This document shows positions 46,400 to 58,465 of a stretch of DNA of 64,000 nt, piece by piece. Position 1 is the stretch's first letter; each line of letters starts with the position of its first letter. Position numbers and translations under genes: made by a program. The stretch is from Lepus europaeus (Eukaryota > Chordata > Mammalia > Lagomorpha > Leporidae), in the NCBI RefSeq assembly GCF_033115175.1, contig NC_084835.1:32197858-32261857 (forward strand), given 5' to 3'. Under the pieces are notes generated by a model. That model saw nothing but the letters and a program-made list of their open reading frames with translations. It was not told the origin of the DNA and ran no database searches.

Positions 46400-46645
46400 T
46401 GTGGTATCCCATCTGGTAGATGAGAAAACCAAGAGTGAGCGAGGCCAAGCTCTTTGCCCCAAGATGCACAGACAGGAAATGACAGCCAGACTCCAAATTC
46501 AGTGCCCTTGGCCTTCCAGGTGCAAAATGTCTTTCAGCTGGCCCAGCATGCTCACATTCATTTTCTCTCTGGATGCTCAAGAAACCCCAATAATGGGGCA
46601 GTGTGAGCCCATTTTTGAGATGAGAAAATTGAGGCCCAGTAACTG
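46400..46645. repeat. MIR fragments
   Basis: GATGAGAAAACCAAGAG with a CACAGACAGGAAATGACAGC block, and again GAGATGAGAAAATTGAGGCC near 46620, are MIR-like cores in a FAM107A intron. Confidence 0.4.
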
Positions 46646-48133
46646 GAAGACTAAAATACAAACTGTCATTGGCAAGCCGCAGCCTGGCCTCAGCAGCTTT
46701 GGACTTAGGCCAGAATTGACAAGTCTGGCTGCCAGCTGGAGCTGTGGGGTCCCTTTCTCACTCCCTGTTGTTGTTCAAGCTGCAGGAAAGACCCTCTTGA
46801 CTCACATTTATTTAATGGGTGGGCACAGAGGAAGAGAGGCTTTTGAAATAACGACTGGCAAAGGAAAAAGCAGCACTGAGTAGAAGTGACAAGCGTGGCT
46901 GCTGGATTTCCCCACGCTTCTTCCGACTTCCTCCCGCTGGGGAAAGTGCCTGTTTGTATCTCACGGGCGAGCAACTCAAGAGCTGTGTGTTTGGGGAGGG
47001 GGCCACTGCAGATCTCCCCTCAGCCCCCAGCAGAGCTGCGTGCCCATCCAATGCAATGGCTCAAGACAAACTTCCCGAACCTCTATCCCTAACAGCTTCC
47101 TTTGTGAGGAGCACTGTCAGGCAGCTGCACTTTTGGGGTTATGAATCCTTTCCGCAGGGGAGTCTGGGGCTAGCCACAGGGGTCCCTCCGCGAGGCTGCT
47201 GGAGTGTGTCCCGCGGTTGATCAGGGAAGAAGCGTCAGCAGGCCAGATGTTCCTGCTGGCCCACCCCGGCCACCATGCTAGTCACTCCATCTGCACACAG
47301 CTGCAGGGGGGAGATTCCAGCAGGTGCATGCCACCAGCAGAGCTAAGAGAGCCACTCAGATTTAAGCAGTGCACAGACAAGCTAGTACTGGGGCTGCCCT
47401 ATAGCCAGAATCCACTTGGGGTTCCTAGCAGTTCCAGAAAGTGACACACCCTATCCTAGAGCCCCTGACTTCTGGCCCAATCCCAGACTTGCTGCATGTA
47501 CCACAGGGAGCCAGAATCAAAGTTTATCTGAAAGACAGGCAGGTAACATGTAACCTGCACTCGCTATGGGTCATGCATCTGGCAGCCTGCGGGGGAGGGG
47601 GGGGGGGCATGGTCATTGCCCTCTTTCTACAGAAGAAGCAACAAGGCTCAGTGGGTCCATCTGGTCTCCCCAGATCACACAGCTGTGGGGGGAAGAGGTA
47701 GCATCTGAGTTGAGTTCTATCTGAATGCAGAACCCGCGTTCTCCCAGTTGTGCCACCTGCTGTACTCTGGCCTTTTGTCTATCAGTTAGGAAGAGAACTC
47801 CTCGTTCTGTGGGACGATGGATTTAGGAGAGGCCATATCACGCATCAATTCCCATTCATGGGAAGACTTAAGAGAAAAAGATGAGCCACAATTCAGGGCT
47901 GATTTGTGGGGCTCATTTTATCTCTCCTCCATTTCCCGAGCCCAGGGTGCCAGGAGGCATCCCTTGGGTGATGTCACAGATACAGAGACCTAGCTCTGGC
48001 CCCTAAACTCAAAGAGCTCAGGACCTGCCAAGAGCCCGCTGCGGTGTCCAGCGGCTGCCCTCCTGTCCTTCCACCTCCTCCCAGGGCAGCACCCAGGTCA
48101 GCAGCAGGTGAAACAGAATAGAGAGGTTCTTAC

Positions 48134-48215
48134 TTGTCGGGCCGGGTCCTTCGTGAGGGAAGTCGGGAGACGTGTTGCTGCGCTCCTCACTCCACCGGGA
48201 AGTCCCAGGCGAGTG
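48134..48215 (-). other. FAM107A: Putative noncoding first exon of FAM107A
   Basis: A GC-rich segment ends at a good donor, GACAA|GTAAGA (GT at 48133-48132), on the same strand as FAM107A and 7 kb upstream of its first common coding exon. A TATA-like ATTTAAGA lies about 30 bp upstream of the assumed start. The segment has no ATG in a useful frame, so it would be 5' UTR of the 144-aa form. Start position is approximate. Confidence 0.5.
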
Positions 48216-48240
48216 AGGAGGGCCGCCTCCAGGGGGCGGT

Positions 48241-48251
48241 TCTTAAATCCC
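48241..48251 (-). promoter_or_regulatory. FAM107A: TATA-like element, FAM107A proximal promoter
   Basis: GGGATTTAAGAACC on the minus strand lies immediately upstream of a GC-rich segment (CCGCCCCC) and the putative noncoding exon. The spacing suits initiation near 48215. Confidence 0.45.
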
Positions 48252-50109
48252 TGGGGAACGGGAGGCCGCTGAAATGTGCCAACAAGTGAGGCAGCTTTGC
48301 ATTCCTGTTTATTCTGGTATCAATAAAAAGGAACTGTTGCTATAGTAACAGGTATTTCACTTGGTACACGGCCACTTCTGCGACGCAGAACACCGTGTCC
48401 AGGCCACCCGCTTATGAGGCACAAATAAATACTGATTTTGTCAGATGGCTGAGGACGCAAGCATGCCAAGCTTTGTCCCGAGCAAGGCGGTTTCACAGGA
48501 ATTTCCCTTGTTTCAAATGGGAGGGTCAGGCGAGAATTCCGGCACTCCCCGAAGGGAGGGGAAGCCATGCTTCCTGCTGCAGCCATGGAATCTTGGGGAG
48601 CAAATGGCTCTTGGGGTGCAAAGGGTGGGGAGTACAGGGAAGAGGAAGCCTGCTCAGCCCTGAGCCATTCTGGGTCACCCTTGAATTGGTTGAAAGCTGC
48701 AGGCACGGTGTCTACCCAATAATCTGAACTTCATCCGAACTTCACGGAGGAGCCAACGGAACACGGCCCAGGGAGAGTGTGGGAGACTGGGAGATGACCA
48801 TGGCCAGCCCCAGGCAAGTTCATGTGTCAGTCCTGGCTCTGGCCCCCCCTCTGAGCCCTGGTTTCTGCGAATGTGGAAGACAGGGAGTTTGGGAGAGAAC
48901 ATAGGTGAGGTGATGTAAGTGAAAACACACATGTTAGCAAACACAACCTCTCGTGCAGGGAGAAGTGGCTCCATGTGACCTCAGGGCACAGCCCCGGCAT
49001 GCAGCCTGTTCCAGAAATACTGGCTCAATGAATGAACATGTGAGGGTCAAACTCAAGAATGTAGATCCTTAAGGCCAAAATGGGTGCTTGCATTCTCCTG
49101 ATGCCAGAATCGGCTCTCACGTGAAGATGCGGAGACTTATCCTGGCTTGTAGCATGAGGCTTAGTGCCTCAGGAAGCTGGCCTCTTCCAGGGACACCAGG
49201 TCACTGTCCCAACCTTCATTTCTCATAGAGTCTCAGTTAGTTGGAAGGTGTGATGAGGCCCGGGAGCATGCATCAGACATGACAGCAGCTGTTCTAACCT
49301 GCAGCATATGGCCTCTTGGACCTACCTCATTCATTCACGTAATACGCGTTTTTGAGTACCCACTCTGTTCCCCGCACTGCCCCAAGTGCTGAGGCCACAG
49401 TGTGAAAGCGACAGACAAGGTGCTTGTCCTCGGGGAACCTGCATGTCGAGGGAGGACTCAGACAGTAAACAAGGAGGCGTCAGCCTGTGAGGAGCCCGTG
49501 ATGCCAGCAAGACAGGGCCAGGTCAAAGAGGGTGGTGGGAGCTTGGGAAGGGCGGCCCTGGAGGAGGTGATGTTTGAGGGAGGCCAAATCACATGGAGTC
49601 AGCCGTAAGGAGCGGTCATGTTGGGGGACGTCCTGGAGAGAGGCCCTGAGCTTGGGCACAAAGGGCAGCAGGGCTGCAGTGTTGGGAGGGATGGAGGGGC
49701 AGTGGCAGCCGGTGAAGGTCTGGGGAACCCTGGCCAAGGCCATCATGGGAGAGCCCCTTAGACTCGGGAGGTCACACCTTCTCAGCCATGAGACAATGTT
49801 CCGGAAATAAAGGGTGGTCCGTTTTGTTTGTTCTTCCTGAATTCTGCTTTTCTTGAGATACTTCCAAGGCCTCCCCTGGCTTCCCACCTTGCTGTGCCTT
49901 AACCTCGCTTAAACTATGGGTAGGAGAAGATGCCAGATTCTTGTGAAATCCCTCTCCACTGCCCCTGGTTCCTTGCCACGTGCTGTCCTGCTCTGACATG
50001 AGTAATTTGGGCATTTCCCTGGCTGGGCTGAACCAAACTCAGTGCCTCTGACAGCTGGGGGAGTAAGAGGGGTCCTGGGGAGAGGGGACTTGTAGCAGCC
50101 TTTACTGCG

Positions 50110-50402
50110 GCCTGCAGAATGTGGGGTCCAGGGGCAGGTGTTCAGTGCAATGGCAAGGTGCCGTTGGGGATGCCTGGGTTTGGCGTCCTGGCTCCACCCC
50201 ATCTGGCTTCTGGTTGCCCTGAGAGGCAGCAGGTGAGGGCTCAAGTAGTTGCGTCCCTGCCACTCACATGGGACACTTGGATTGAGCACCAGGACCCCGG
50301 CTTCAGCCTGGCCCAACCCTGGTAGCTGCAGGCATTTGGGGAGTGAACCAGTGAATGATTGACCTCTGTCTATCTGCCATTCAAATAAAAACAAACAAAA
50401 CA
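50110..50402 (+). mobile_element. C-repeat SINE (very old)
   Basis: Diverged; GGCATTTGGGGAGTGAACCA and a CAAATAAAAACAAACAAAA tail. Confidence 0.68.
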
Positions 50403-51379
50403 CATATTCCCCTAATCTGTTCACTCCAGGGGAGGAGTCTGTGTGAAGCCCTGTGGCAGCAGTGGCCTCCAACCCGGCCATGTGTCAGCTACATTGTGAT
50501 GAGTGCTATGAGGCCAGTAAGACAGGGTGAGTGAAAGGGGGTGATCAGGGGCTTGGGAGGGCTCTGAGGGCAAGCCAGGGCAGCCGAGCGTCGAGGAGAG
50601 CTGGGTACTTTCCCTAGCCAGTTGGGGCTAGTTCTTCCACTAAAGCTCTTCTCTGCCAAATCCAACTTGTGACAAACCCATCAGACTCTTCCCAGATTGC
50701 CGGCCCGAGGGCAGAGGCCTCACCTCGGCCCTCTTAGAACCCTTGTCCCAGGAATCAGGTGCTTAGTAACTAGTGTTGAGCTACACGGTAACAGTCAACA
50801 GCTGCCATGTCCCAAGCCACACCCTATCAGTAAGGGATCCTGCTACTCCCTGCGATGGGAGGCAGGCAGGGAACATGTCCATTTAGTGAGCCAAGAAAGA
50901 CACCTCCTACACAGTAAGTGAAAAAAATCAAATTGCAAAATCATACATAGTAAAACCTGTATAACCCCTCCTTTTATTTTAAGATAAAAAAAGTCAGTAT
51001 AAGTGGTTCCTGATACACAGTGTTTGATTTAGGATTTCTGACTTTACAAGGGTATGCAAGTGGCACACATACAGTAGAAACCCTACTTGTAATTTGCATG
51101 TTGGCTGCTTTCCTGGGCTGGTGCTGTGTGGTCCCATCCTCTCCCCTGATGTGCCCAGTCATCCCTGTGGTCACAAGGGGAATGGCTGAACTCTACAGCG
51201 GCCTGTGTTGCTAAGCTTGGACGTGCAGTAGGTTGCATGGATTGAAAGCATTCGTGCCTTAAGATAGTTTTGATGTGTGACGGGTTCGTTGGGATGGAAT
51301 TCCGCTGCAAGTCAGGGAGCATCTGTATACACAGAGAACCAATCGGGGGGCAATGCACTGTTTCGTTAGTAGAGCTCGG

Positions 51380-51475
51380 TTCTGGAGCCACCTAGCTCAG
51401 ATGCATTTCAGCAGATGGGAGATCTCTCTAAGTCTCTTTCTCTGTTGCTTTGCCTTTCCAATAAATAAAAGTAAA
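51380..51475 (+). mobile_element. C-repeat SINE 3' fragment
   Basis: Only the TTTCAGCAGATGGGAGATCT segment through the AATAAATAAAAGTAAAT tail remains. Confidence 0.65.
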
Positions 51476-51824
51476 TGAGCTTTTTTAGTTTTTAAAGAAA
51501 GGAGTGTTCAGGATGGAATTACTGGGGCACAGTTTTGGATTGCTGTTTCAGAACTTGGGGGAGGGGCCTGGGAATCTGGATTTTAAGTGTATGGATCTCT
51601 GGAGATTCATTTACATTAAGAAGTTTAAGAGCCACTGTTCTGCAGGATAACATTACAGGGACTTCTGTCATTACCCCTCTGGAACGTCTGTGGCTTAGAA
51701 AAACCACCCACACATATATGGCTATTGTTACTAGAAGAAATGCTGCAAAGATTAACAATATGAGGAAGAGCAACCTCCTATAGCTAGCCATGTGTGGTTC
51801 ACTTTTGTCCATCTTTATTTTATA

Positions 51825-52140
51825 CTAGTTATTTGAAAGAGATACACACACACACAGACATGAATGAGAGAAAAAGAGCTGCAGAGAGGAAGATAGGGAG
51901 TTTCCATCTGCTGGTTCACTCTCCAAATGCTCAAACAGCCAGGGTTGGGCCAGGTTGAAGCTGGGACTTGGAAACTCAACCCAGATCTCCCTGTGAGTGG
52001 CAGGAACTCAACTGCTTGCGCCATCACCACTGCCTCCCCAGGTGGATTGGAAGCAGAAGAGCCGGGACTTGAACCCAGCACTCCGATCAGGGATGCAGGG
52101 GTCCCAAGTGGTGTTTTAACCACTTCACGAAATGCCTGCC
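51825..52140 (-). mobile_element. C-repeat SINE (old)
   Basis: TAGTTATTTGAAAGAGATAC with a short CA run; head ends TTCACGAAATGCCTGCC. Confidence 0.75.
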
Positions 52141-52324
52141 TTGCACCCTGTTTGACTATGGGGAAACAGAGGCCTCTGAACAATGAGACCTCCAGGAGTT
52201 TGCTCCAGGTAATGGCTGAATTTTTGCACCACTTGCTGTGCTGCCTCCTTCTCTGAGTGCCTTCCCATTTTCCCAAAAGGAAGGATTCTGGAATACAGGA
52301 GCCTGGGAATCAGAATTCTTGCCC

Positions 52325-52648
52325 ATGGGTCTGATGCTGTGGCATGGCAGGTGGAGCTGCTGCCTGTAGTGCTGGCGTCCCATAGGAGTACCAGTTTGAG
52401 TTCCAACTGTTCCACTTTCTATCCAGCTCTCTGATATAGCTTTGGAAGGCAGTGGAAGGTGGCCTAAGTCCTTGGGCCCCTGTGCTAGCATGGGGGTGCC
52501 CAGAGGAAGCTCTTGGCTTAGAATCGGCCCAGCTCCAGCCATTATGGTCATTTAGGGAGTGAACCAGTGGATGGAGGACATCACTCTCACTCTCGATCTC
52601 TCTGCCTCTGCCTCTCTGTAACTGCCTTTCAGATAAAAACAAAAAAAA
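52325..52648 (+). mobile_element. C-repeat SINE (old type)
   Basis: GGGTCTGATGCTGTGGCATG head to TTTCAGATAAAAACAAAAAA tail. Confidence 0.82.
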
Positions 52649-53003
52649 TTCTTGCCTAGCCCTAGGCAGGCAGAGAGGTTGAAGGGGACCCTGGAGGCTG
52701 AGCACACCCCTCCCTTACATCTCCCCTACTTCGCTTCCCCCACCACTCTGTACTTTTTAGGCCTGATATTTTGGAAACAAGAGGGGCCAAAGGGCAGGGG
52801 AATAGTGAAGACCCCGGGGAGGCAGTCAGGCATTGGAGGTGGAGGTGGAGACATTTCCTGCATCTATGGTGGGCTGCGCTGTAGCTTGCAGGAAAAAAAG
52901 AACAAATCCCAAACAGCTTTCTTTTTATTGTTGCCTCCTTTTCTCCAAGGCCATAGGCGCCTGGGACGGATCATATGGACCTCCCTCACACAGCAGACCA
53001 GAA

Positions 53004-53270
53004 GTTTCCATGGCAACCCAAAACTTCTCTGGGGCTTTGTTATTCAGTTCCAGTCTCCAAGGTCTCATTGAGGTTTCCAAGAAACCACCGGCCTAATAGC
53101 CCTGGGATGAAACGGTGGCTCCCGCCCCTCTGCCCTCCTGAAAGGTCTTGGAGGGGGGAGGAACAAGAAGCTGTATTGGCAGAGAAACATGTTTCTGGCT
53201 GCGTGGGGAGGTTATAAAAGGGACAAGAGTTACCTTTACCACGTGGGAGCGGGGGAGAATTGACTCAGCG
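53004..53270 (+). promoter_or_regulatory. X-box / GC-box / TATA / AP-1 cluster
   Basis: GTTTCCATGGCAAC (53004-53017) is a near-perfect RFX X-box palindrome. About 200 bp downstream are a GC-rich CCCGCCCC, then GTTATAAAAGGG (about 53210) and TGACTCA (about 53263, AP-1). The order and spacing resemble a plus-strand TATA promoter inside a FAM107A intron. The functional reading is inference. Confidence 0.35.
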
Positions 53271-53480
53271 GAGGGCTATCAAGCATGAAGGCAGCAGAGT
53301 GCCAGGGGGTGGCCAAGGACTGCAAGTTCCAGAAAGCTGGTTGTTAGCTCCCCCCTGCGCAGCTGCAGTTAGGCCTGGCTCACTGGGCCTCTCAGTGGCT
53401 GGCAGACCCTGGGGTGCTCTCCACCTAGCTTGTTTCAGTTCCTTTGTAGCCAGCAAAAGGCCCATGGAGGTGTGAATGTG

Positions 53481-53501
53481 AGTGTGTGTGTGTGTGTGTG
53501 T
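53481..53501 (+). repeat. (GT)n microsatellite
   Basis: About ten GT units in GTGAGTGTGTGT context, in a FAM107A intron. Confidence 0.8.
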
Positions 53502-55389
53502 AAGGCCACAGACAAGAACCTGGGCACACTGTCACGTCATAGCCTGTCAAGCCAAGCAAACTTCCAGCATTCCTGGTAGTGAGGTTTCCAGATGCAGCAA
53601 ATGAAACTGGCATGTCCGCTTTTCAATCTCAGTGAAGCAATGAATCCTCACGTAGCATTAAGTACCCATGCAGTGTTTGGGACACACTTACACAGGACTG
53701 TGGTTCGTTGTTCCTCTGAGATTCAAATGTAACTGGATACCCTGTGTTTCACCTGGCAACCGAGCTGGCAGAGGCCGGGATGGAGGCCGTAAAGGTCCTT
53801 GGGCTGCAGGGAGAAGCAGTAGCCACGCTTGCATGAGAGATGCTGCAGAGGGATGCTCTCCTCCCTGCGGGAACCTGGCCTGAGCAATAGGTGGGGAGGC
53901 AGGTAGTGGACTGTGCAGCTCTCCTGCTGTGGCCAAGCAAGAGTTACTCCACAGAGCTGACGCTTCCAGCCCAGTGGTTAAGACCTCAGGCTTTGGGTAC
54001 TACAGAGTCAGGGCCCCACAAAGGACAGCTAGGATCTTGAAAAGTCATTGAGGGCACTGAAGATTTTCATTCAAGTGAAAACAGTGGGATTGAAGAACAG
54101 AGTCGGTACCAGCTCGGCACACCACACACACACACACACTGACTACCTAGAAGGAGTCTCTCCCAGTGTTACAGCGGTGGCCTGTGGTTAGTAGGATTAT
54201 GAATTAGACTTCCCCCTCTTCATTCTCAATTTCCCCCAAATAGCCATGGTGGGCATGTATTACTTAAACATGAAGCCATTGTTTTGAATTAGTTTGGGGT
54301 GAACACTTTTCCAAAAATGTCCTATTTCTTGGTGCCTCCGACTGCCAGCTTGGATGGGGTTCTCTCACCTCCTGCTCAGGGCTTCTGAAGGGAGGCAGTG
54401 CTTGCCCCTTCTCCAAATGAAGGCGTTGGCTTCCCACTCCTGCTCTCACTTCTTGCTGCCCCCCGTGGGAGACAGCCAGCGTCATGGCCCCAGAGGCCTC
54501 AGCACCACCCTCTGCCTGGCTCTGTGGCCTTAGACAAGTCCTAGTGCCTCCTGCACCCCGATTGCCTTATGTTGCCAGTGCGTGTCAGCATCACCTCCAC
54601 CAGGAGAGGTGCCTGCTTAATTCGTCAATACATCCCTGTGCCTTGCACAGGGCCCAGTGCGTAACACCGGTCCGTCAGTAGTAGTTGAGTGAACCAGTGA
54701 CTGCAGGTGATGAGACGACAGGGGTATGGCATTTGGCAGGTGACTGCCAGTCATCTGCCACTATCATTGCTGTTCTCAGAAGTGTGCAGACGCTGGCATA
54801 GAGGAGCCCTTTGTGGGGTAGAAAAGGTCCCCTAGCGGAGGCAGGTGTCTGCTCTGAGCCCCTGTGCCCTGGTCTGTTGGAGGGAGGTGGTAATTGACAG
54901 TGTATGGCAGAACTGTGAGGCTGAACAAGCCGGCACTGCGCCTCACGTGGATAGCGCCCCCTCGGCACAGCGCTCCATCCTGGGCAGCCCCTGCCTGGCC
55001 TGCAGCAGTGCGAGGTGCTGCTGCGGGACTAGCATGTGGGCCCCTAAAACGACTGTGATGCCTCTGCCACTCTGCATGGGTTGGGAAACTACCAAGTGAA
55101 GCCCGCAGCTCCTGGTTAGAGGGAACCCACGGTGTTCAGGTCAGGGACCGCCCCTCTGCAACCCAACCAGCTTCCGGAAAAGATAACCTCTGGCTGAGGA
55201 CCCTTAGAGTGCTCTGTGGGGAAATGGCCCCCGCGGCCCTTTGAAATGGGATTCCTGGGATTGTAGAGCTCCTCCCTGCTGCCTTTCCCCCCACCCCCCA
55301 GCCTCCCCCACAACGGCGCCACTAGTCCTGCAGTCTTGGCCAGTTCTTGCTTTGAGACTTAGAGATCTGTTGTTCCAATGTTCGGATCC

Positions 55390-55570
55390 AGGAACTGGGG
55401 GCGGGATCTCCCGGTGGGGGGAGCTGAGCGCGCTCGGGAGTGGGGGCGGCTTCCGAATAAGAAAGGCTATCAGTGTCTGAGGGGAGCGAGCGGGGACCAG
55501 ACCCGGAGCTACAATGGCACCGGAGCAGCGGTGCGCTTGCTGTGCGCTCTCTGCTTCAGGGTATGGTGGC
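55390..55570 (+). promoter_or_regulatory. GC-box promoter-like block, plus strand
   Basis: Two GC boxes (GGGGGCGGGAT at about 55397 and GGGGGCGGCTT at about 55441) precede AATAAGAAAGG. They are followed by CpG-rich sequence with an ATG in ACAATGGCACC and a possible donor CAGG|GTATGG near 55560. This could start a transcript antisense to the distal FAM107A exon. The short reading frame from that ATG matches nothing I know. Confidence 0.35.
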
Positions 55571-55949
55571 GTGGACGGGTCCCTTGCCAGTTTCTGATCA
55601 GAGCCCCCTGACTAGCGGGGACCCAAATCTCGCCTTCCTAAAAGGACCCTCTCCAAGCTCAGAATCCAGAGGGAAATGTCCCAAACACGACGAGGGGGGT
55701 GGTGTCCCACATTTTTGCTCTTTTGTTCCGCACATCTCTGTGTTTTCCTTTTTTCATTCTGACCATGTATGATGTTTCTTCCATTTCTCTTCATTGAAAA
55801 GCCTCTTACTGCCCCGAATAGAAAAGCCATAGGTGCGGACTGTAAACCAGCAGACAGAAAGACTGAAAAAACACCTGCCAGCCAACAGCCAGCGAAATTA
55901 AAGCCAGCAGTGTGTGCTCCCCCAGCCTGCGACACGCGTACCTGTAGGA

Positions 55950-56830
55950 AGGCGGTCCCTCGCCCGCCTGGCACTTGCTCCCTGCTGCCCCCTGGCCCAG
56001 CCGCAGCCGTCTAGGGCTCCTCGCACCGTGCCCATTTTCCGCTCTCCGGCCCCAAAACTCTCACGGCTGCATGCGACCTCGCGCACCTGAGCATCTCTGT
56101 CTAGGGGACCCGCCAGGAGGCGGACCTCGCAGGACTTCCGTGGGCCAGAAGAGAGAGTGAGAGCGAGAAAATGAATACAAGTGCGTGAGGGTGTGATTGT
56201 GAGTGAATGAGTGTGAGTGCGTGTGTGTTGAAACACAGGAACAAAGCGATATATCCAAGCGTGGGTGCCCCAAAGGACGAATGTGGGACGCAAAGAGGGG
56301 TGAGAGGGAAAAAGAGGAAAGAAGATGGGGAGAAAAAAAGTGGCCGAAAAGAATTTCGGAAGGGAAGGAGAGAAAGCAAAGGAGGAAAACTCAGCCCTGA
56401 AAGACCCAGGCGTCCGCCGGCTGCGGGCCGACCCGGGACTGCGCGCTCTGCGTCCACCGTGCCCTCCTCGTGCTCTCCCCACGGCAGGGGTGGCGCCCCA
56501 CTTACCCGACCTGAGCAGCACGGCCCGGTAGAGCCCGGTGGCCTCGTTAGGCCCCCGTGTCCACTCATCCAGCCTCTGAGCCATGCCTTGATCGCCGCCG
56601 ACTGCGGAGCGCACCGTGGGAGCCTGGTCCCCGACAAGCGCCTCCGCCACAGTGACGCGACCCAGCCGCCCAAAGCCCGCCACGGATCTGGTTACCTCGG
56701 CGGCTGCCTGAGGGGCGGGCGCGGAGCCGCTGCCGGGGAAGGAAGGGGGGCAGGGGCAAGGCCCTGAGTCTGCACCCGGAGGGGCAGGCGGGGAGCCAGG
56801 AACGTCTGGAGTGAAGACGCCTAGCCCCAG
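55950..56830. promoter_or_regulatory. FAM107A: CpG-rich promoter region, distal FAM107A start
   Basis: CpG dinucleotides are far denser here than in the surrounding 20 kb, with many GCG/CCG runs, especially 56400-56760. The region surrounds the alternative coding first exon and is probably an unmethylated CpG island. No TATA box is evident. Confidence 0.6.
56506..56584 (-). CDS. FAM107A: Putative alternative coding first exon of FAM107A
   Basis: ATG at 56584 in the context GGCATGG opens MAQRLDEWTRGPNEATG, continuing YRAVLLRS, then ends TCGG|GTAAGT, a near-perfect donor. The single leftover G plus CCTCC at the start of the common exon gives Ala-Ser and then MYSEIQ in frame, for a predicted 172-residue long form. 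The surrounding sequence is CpG-rich, as expected of a promoter. I infer the splice from phase and donor quality only; there is no transcript evidence here. An upstream in-frame ATG exists (56938) but lies in low-complexity GC-rich sequence and is less likely to be the start. Confidence 0.65.
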
Positions 56831-57147
56831 GGTACCAGGGCCAAAGCGAGAACGAGAACGCGGAGTCCTGACGCCCACAGTCTGTCTCCCACCTACACTT
56901 CTCCATCCTTTGAAAGCTGCAGGTTGGCGTGGCCACACCTGGGGTCAGATCCCAGCGCCACCAGTTCATAGTCCGGTGACCCCATGCTTTGGTTACCGCA
57001 GGACCTCAGTTTCCCCATCTGTAAAATGGGGGTGGCCATAGTATTTGAGGTTAAGTGGCTCAGTACATGGGTGTGTGAAGTACTTGGAACAGTGACAGGT
57101 GGAGCGCAAACACCACAGACTCATCCTTAGAGTAGGAATGGCCCACC

Positions 57148-57396
57148 TAGACGTTCTTGGTTGGCCTAGCAGTTACGACACCCAGAGCCAGGCACCTGGG
57201 TCTCGCTTCTGACTCCAGCTTCTTGGCACCCTGGGAGGCAGACGGGATGGTTCCTTCAAATAATTGACCCCTGCCATCCACCTGCAAGACCTGAATGGAG
57301 TTCCTGGCTCCAGCTTCTGTCTGGCCCCAGCTGTTGCAGACATCTGGGGGAGTGAGCCAGTGGATGGAAAATCTCTCCCTCTCCAAAAAAAAAAAA
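57148..57396 (+). mobile_element. C-repeat SINE (very old)
   Basis: TTGGTTGGCCTAGCAGTTAC to a 13-A tail; diverged. Confidence 0.66.
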
Positions 57397-57594
57397 AGGC
57401 ATCCCAGGGCAGAAGATGGCTGAGGGTCCAGGCCTGTGGGCCCACAAGACTGACTTTGACCGTCAGAGTTGGGAGGACCAATTGGAAGAGTCTAAGAGTG
57501 GATGGGGCAAAGTCAGCCCGGATGGATTGGGAGATGAGAGATTGACAGTTCTGATTATGTTCTCTGTGTCTGATGCTGTGTGCTAGGTTTCTTC

Positions 57595-57800
57595 TGAAAA
57601 ATCCTGATGTTTATCGAGTGCTTCAAATCTTGTTTAATCTTCATAACCCTGTGAAGTGGGGTCTACTGTCATTCAGTTTCACAAGTGAGAGTAAACCGAG
57701 GCTCAGAGAGGTTAAGCATCTTCTCTGAAGTCACACAGCATAGAGCTGGGGTATGAAATCAGGTGGTCTGGCTCTAGACACTGACCACTACACTCTACTG
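57595..57800 (+). repeat. MIR
   Basis: Well-preserved MIR: TTTATCGAGTGCTTCAAATC, CCGAGGCTCAGAGAGGTTAAG, GAAGTCACACAGC, ending ACTACACTCTACTGCC. Confidence 0.75.
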
Positions 57801-58309
57801 CCTCTCTGGTTTCTCACCACATTGGCCCTCAAGGGTAGCGACCACCTCCAATTTAAAGATGAGGTCACTGAGACTGAGGGAAGTGAGGTGGCTCCCCCAT
57901 GGCTGCAAAGCTGACACCCACCCAGAGTGCACCCACAGAACTTGAGCCAATGCAACAGGTACTGGACAGCCTCTATTTAAGCCTTTGCCTGGGTGGGCCC
58001 GAGAATCGGCTTGGCCATGTGGTACCACCTTCCCCTGCCCCTGCCCCTGCCTCCTGCTTCCTAGGCCACCTGCTGGCCAAGCTCTCTTTGGTTAGCCTCT
58101 GGCCACTGCCCAGGCCCAGCTTTTGTTCTCACTCAGAGGTCTCTGTGTCCTGAGCGTCCATCTTCTACAACTCTGACAACAGCCAGGGTCCCAGGTGACG
58201 CTTACTCTTTGAGGGCTTTACTGGTTGGCCACACTGTGTCTCTCCTCAACACTCGGCTGTCAGGAGCATCAGGTGTGATGCCAAGTGTCGGGCGCTCACT
58301 CTCTCAGAT

Positions 58310-58465
58310 CTTCAGAGGATGGCATCATAACCAGTGCATAGTTCATCTTATTTAATCCGCCCGGTAGATCTGTGATCAAGGTGTGGCCGTGCCCCTTTCA
58401 GGGATGAAGAAAATGAGGCTCAAGTGGCTTGCTGAGCTCATGTAACTGGAATTTGAACCCAGAGG
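58310..58465 (+). repeat. MIR
   Basis: The ATGAAGAAAATGAGGCTCAA block followed by TGTAACTGGAATTTGAACCC are MIR core and 3' segments. Confidence 0.6.

Noticed and set aside
55898..56938. 346-codon open frame on the minus strand
   Set aside because: GC-rich sequence is poor in stop codons. Only the 79 nt at 56584-56506 have a good start, donor and phase; the rest lacks protein-like character and crosses the donor.
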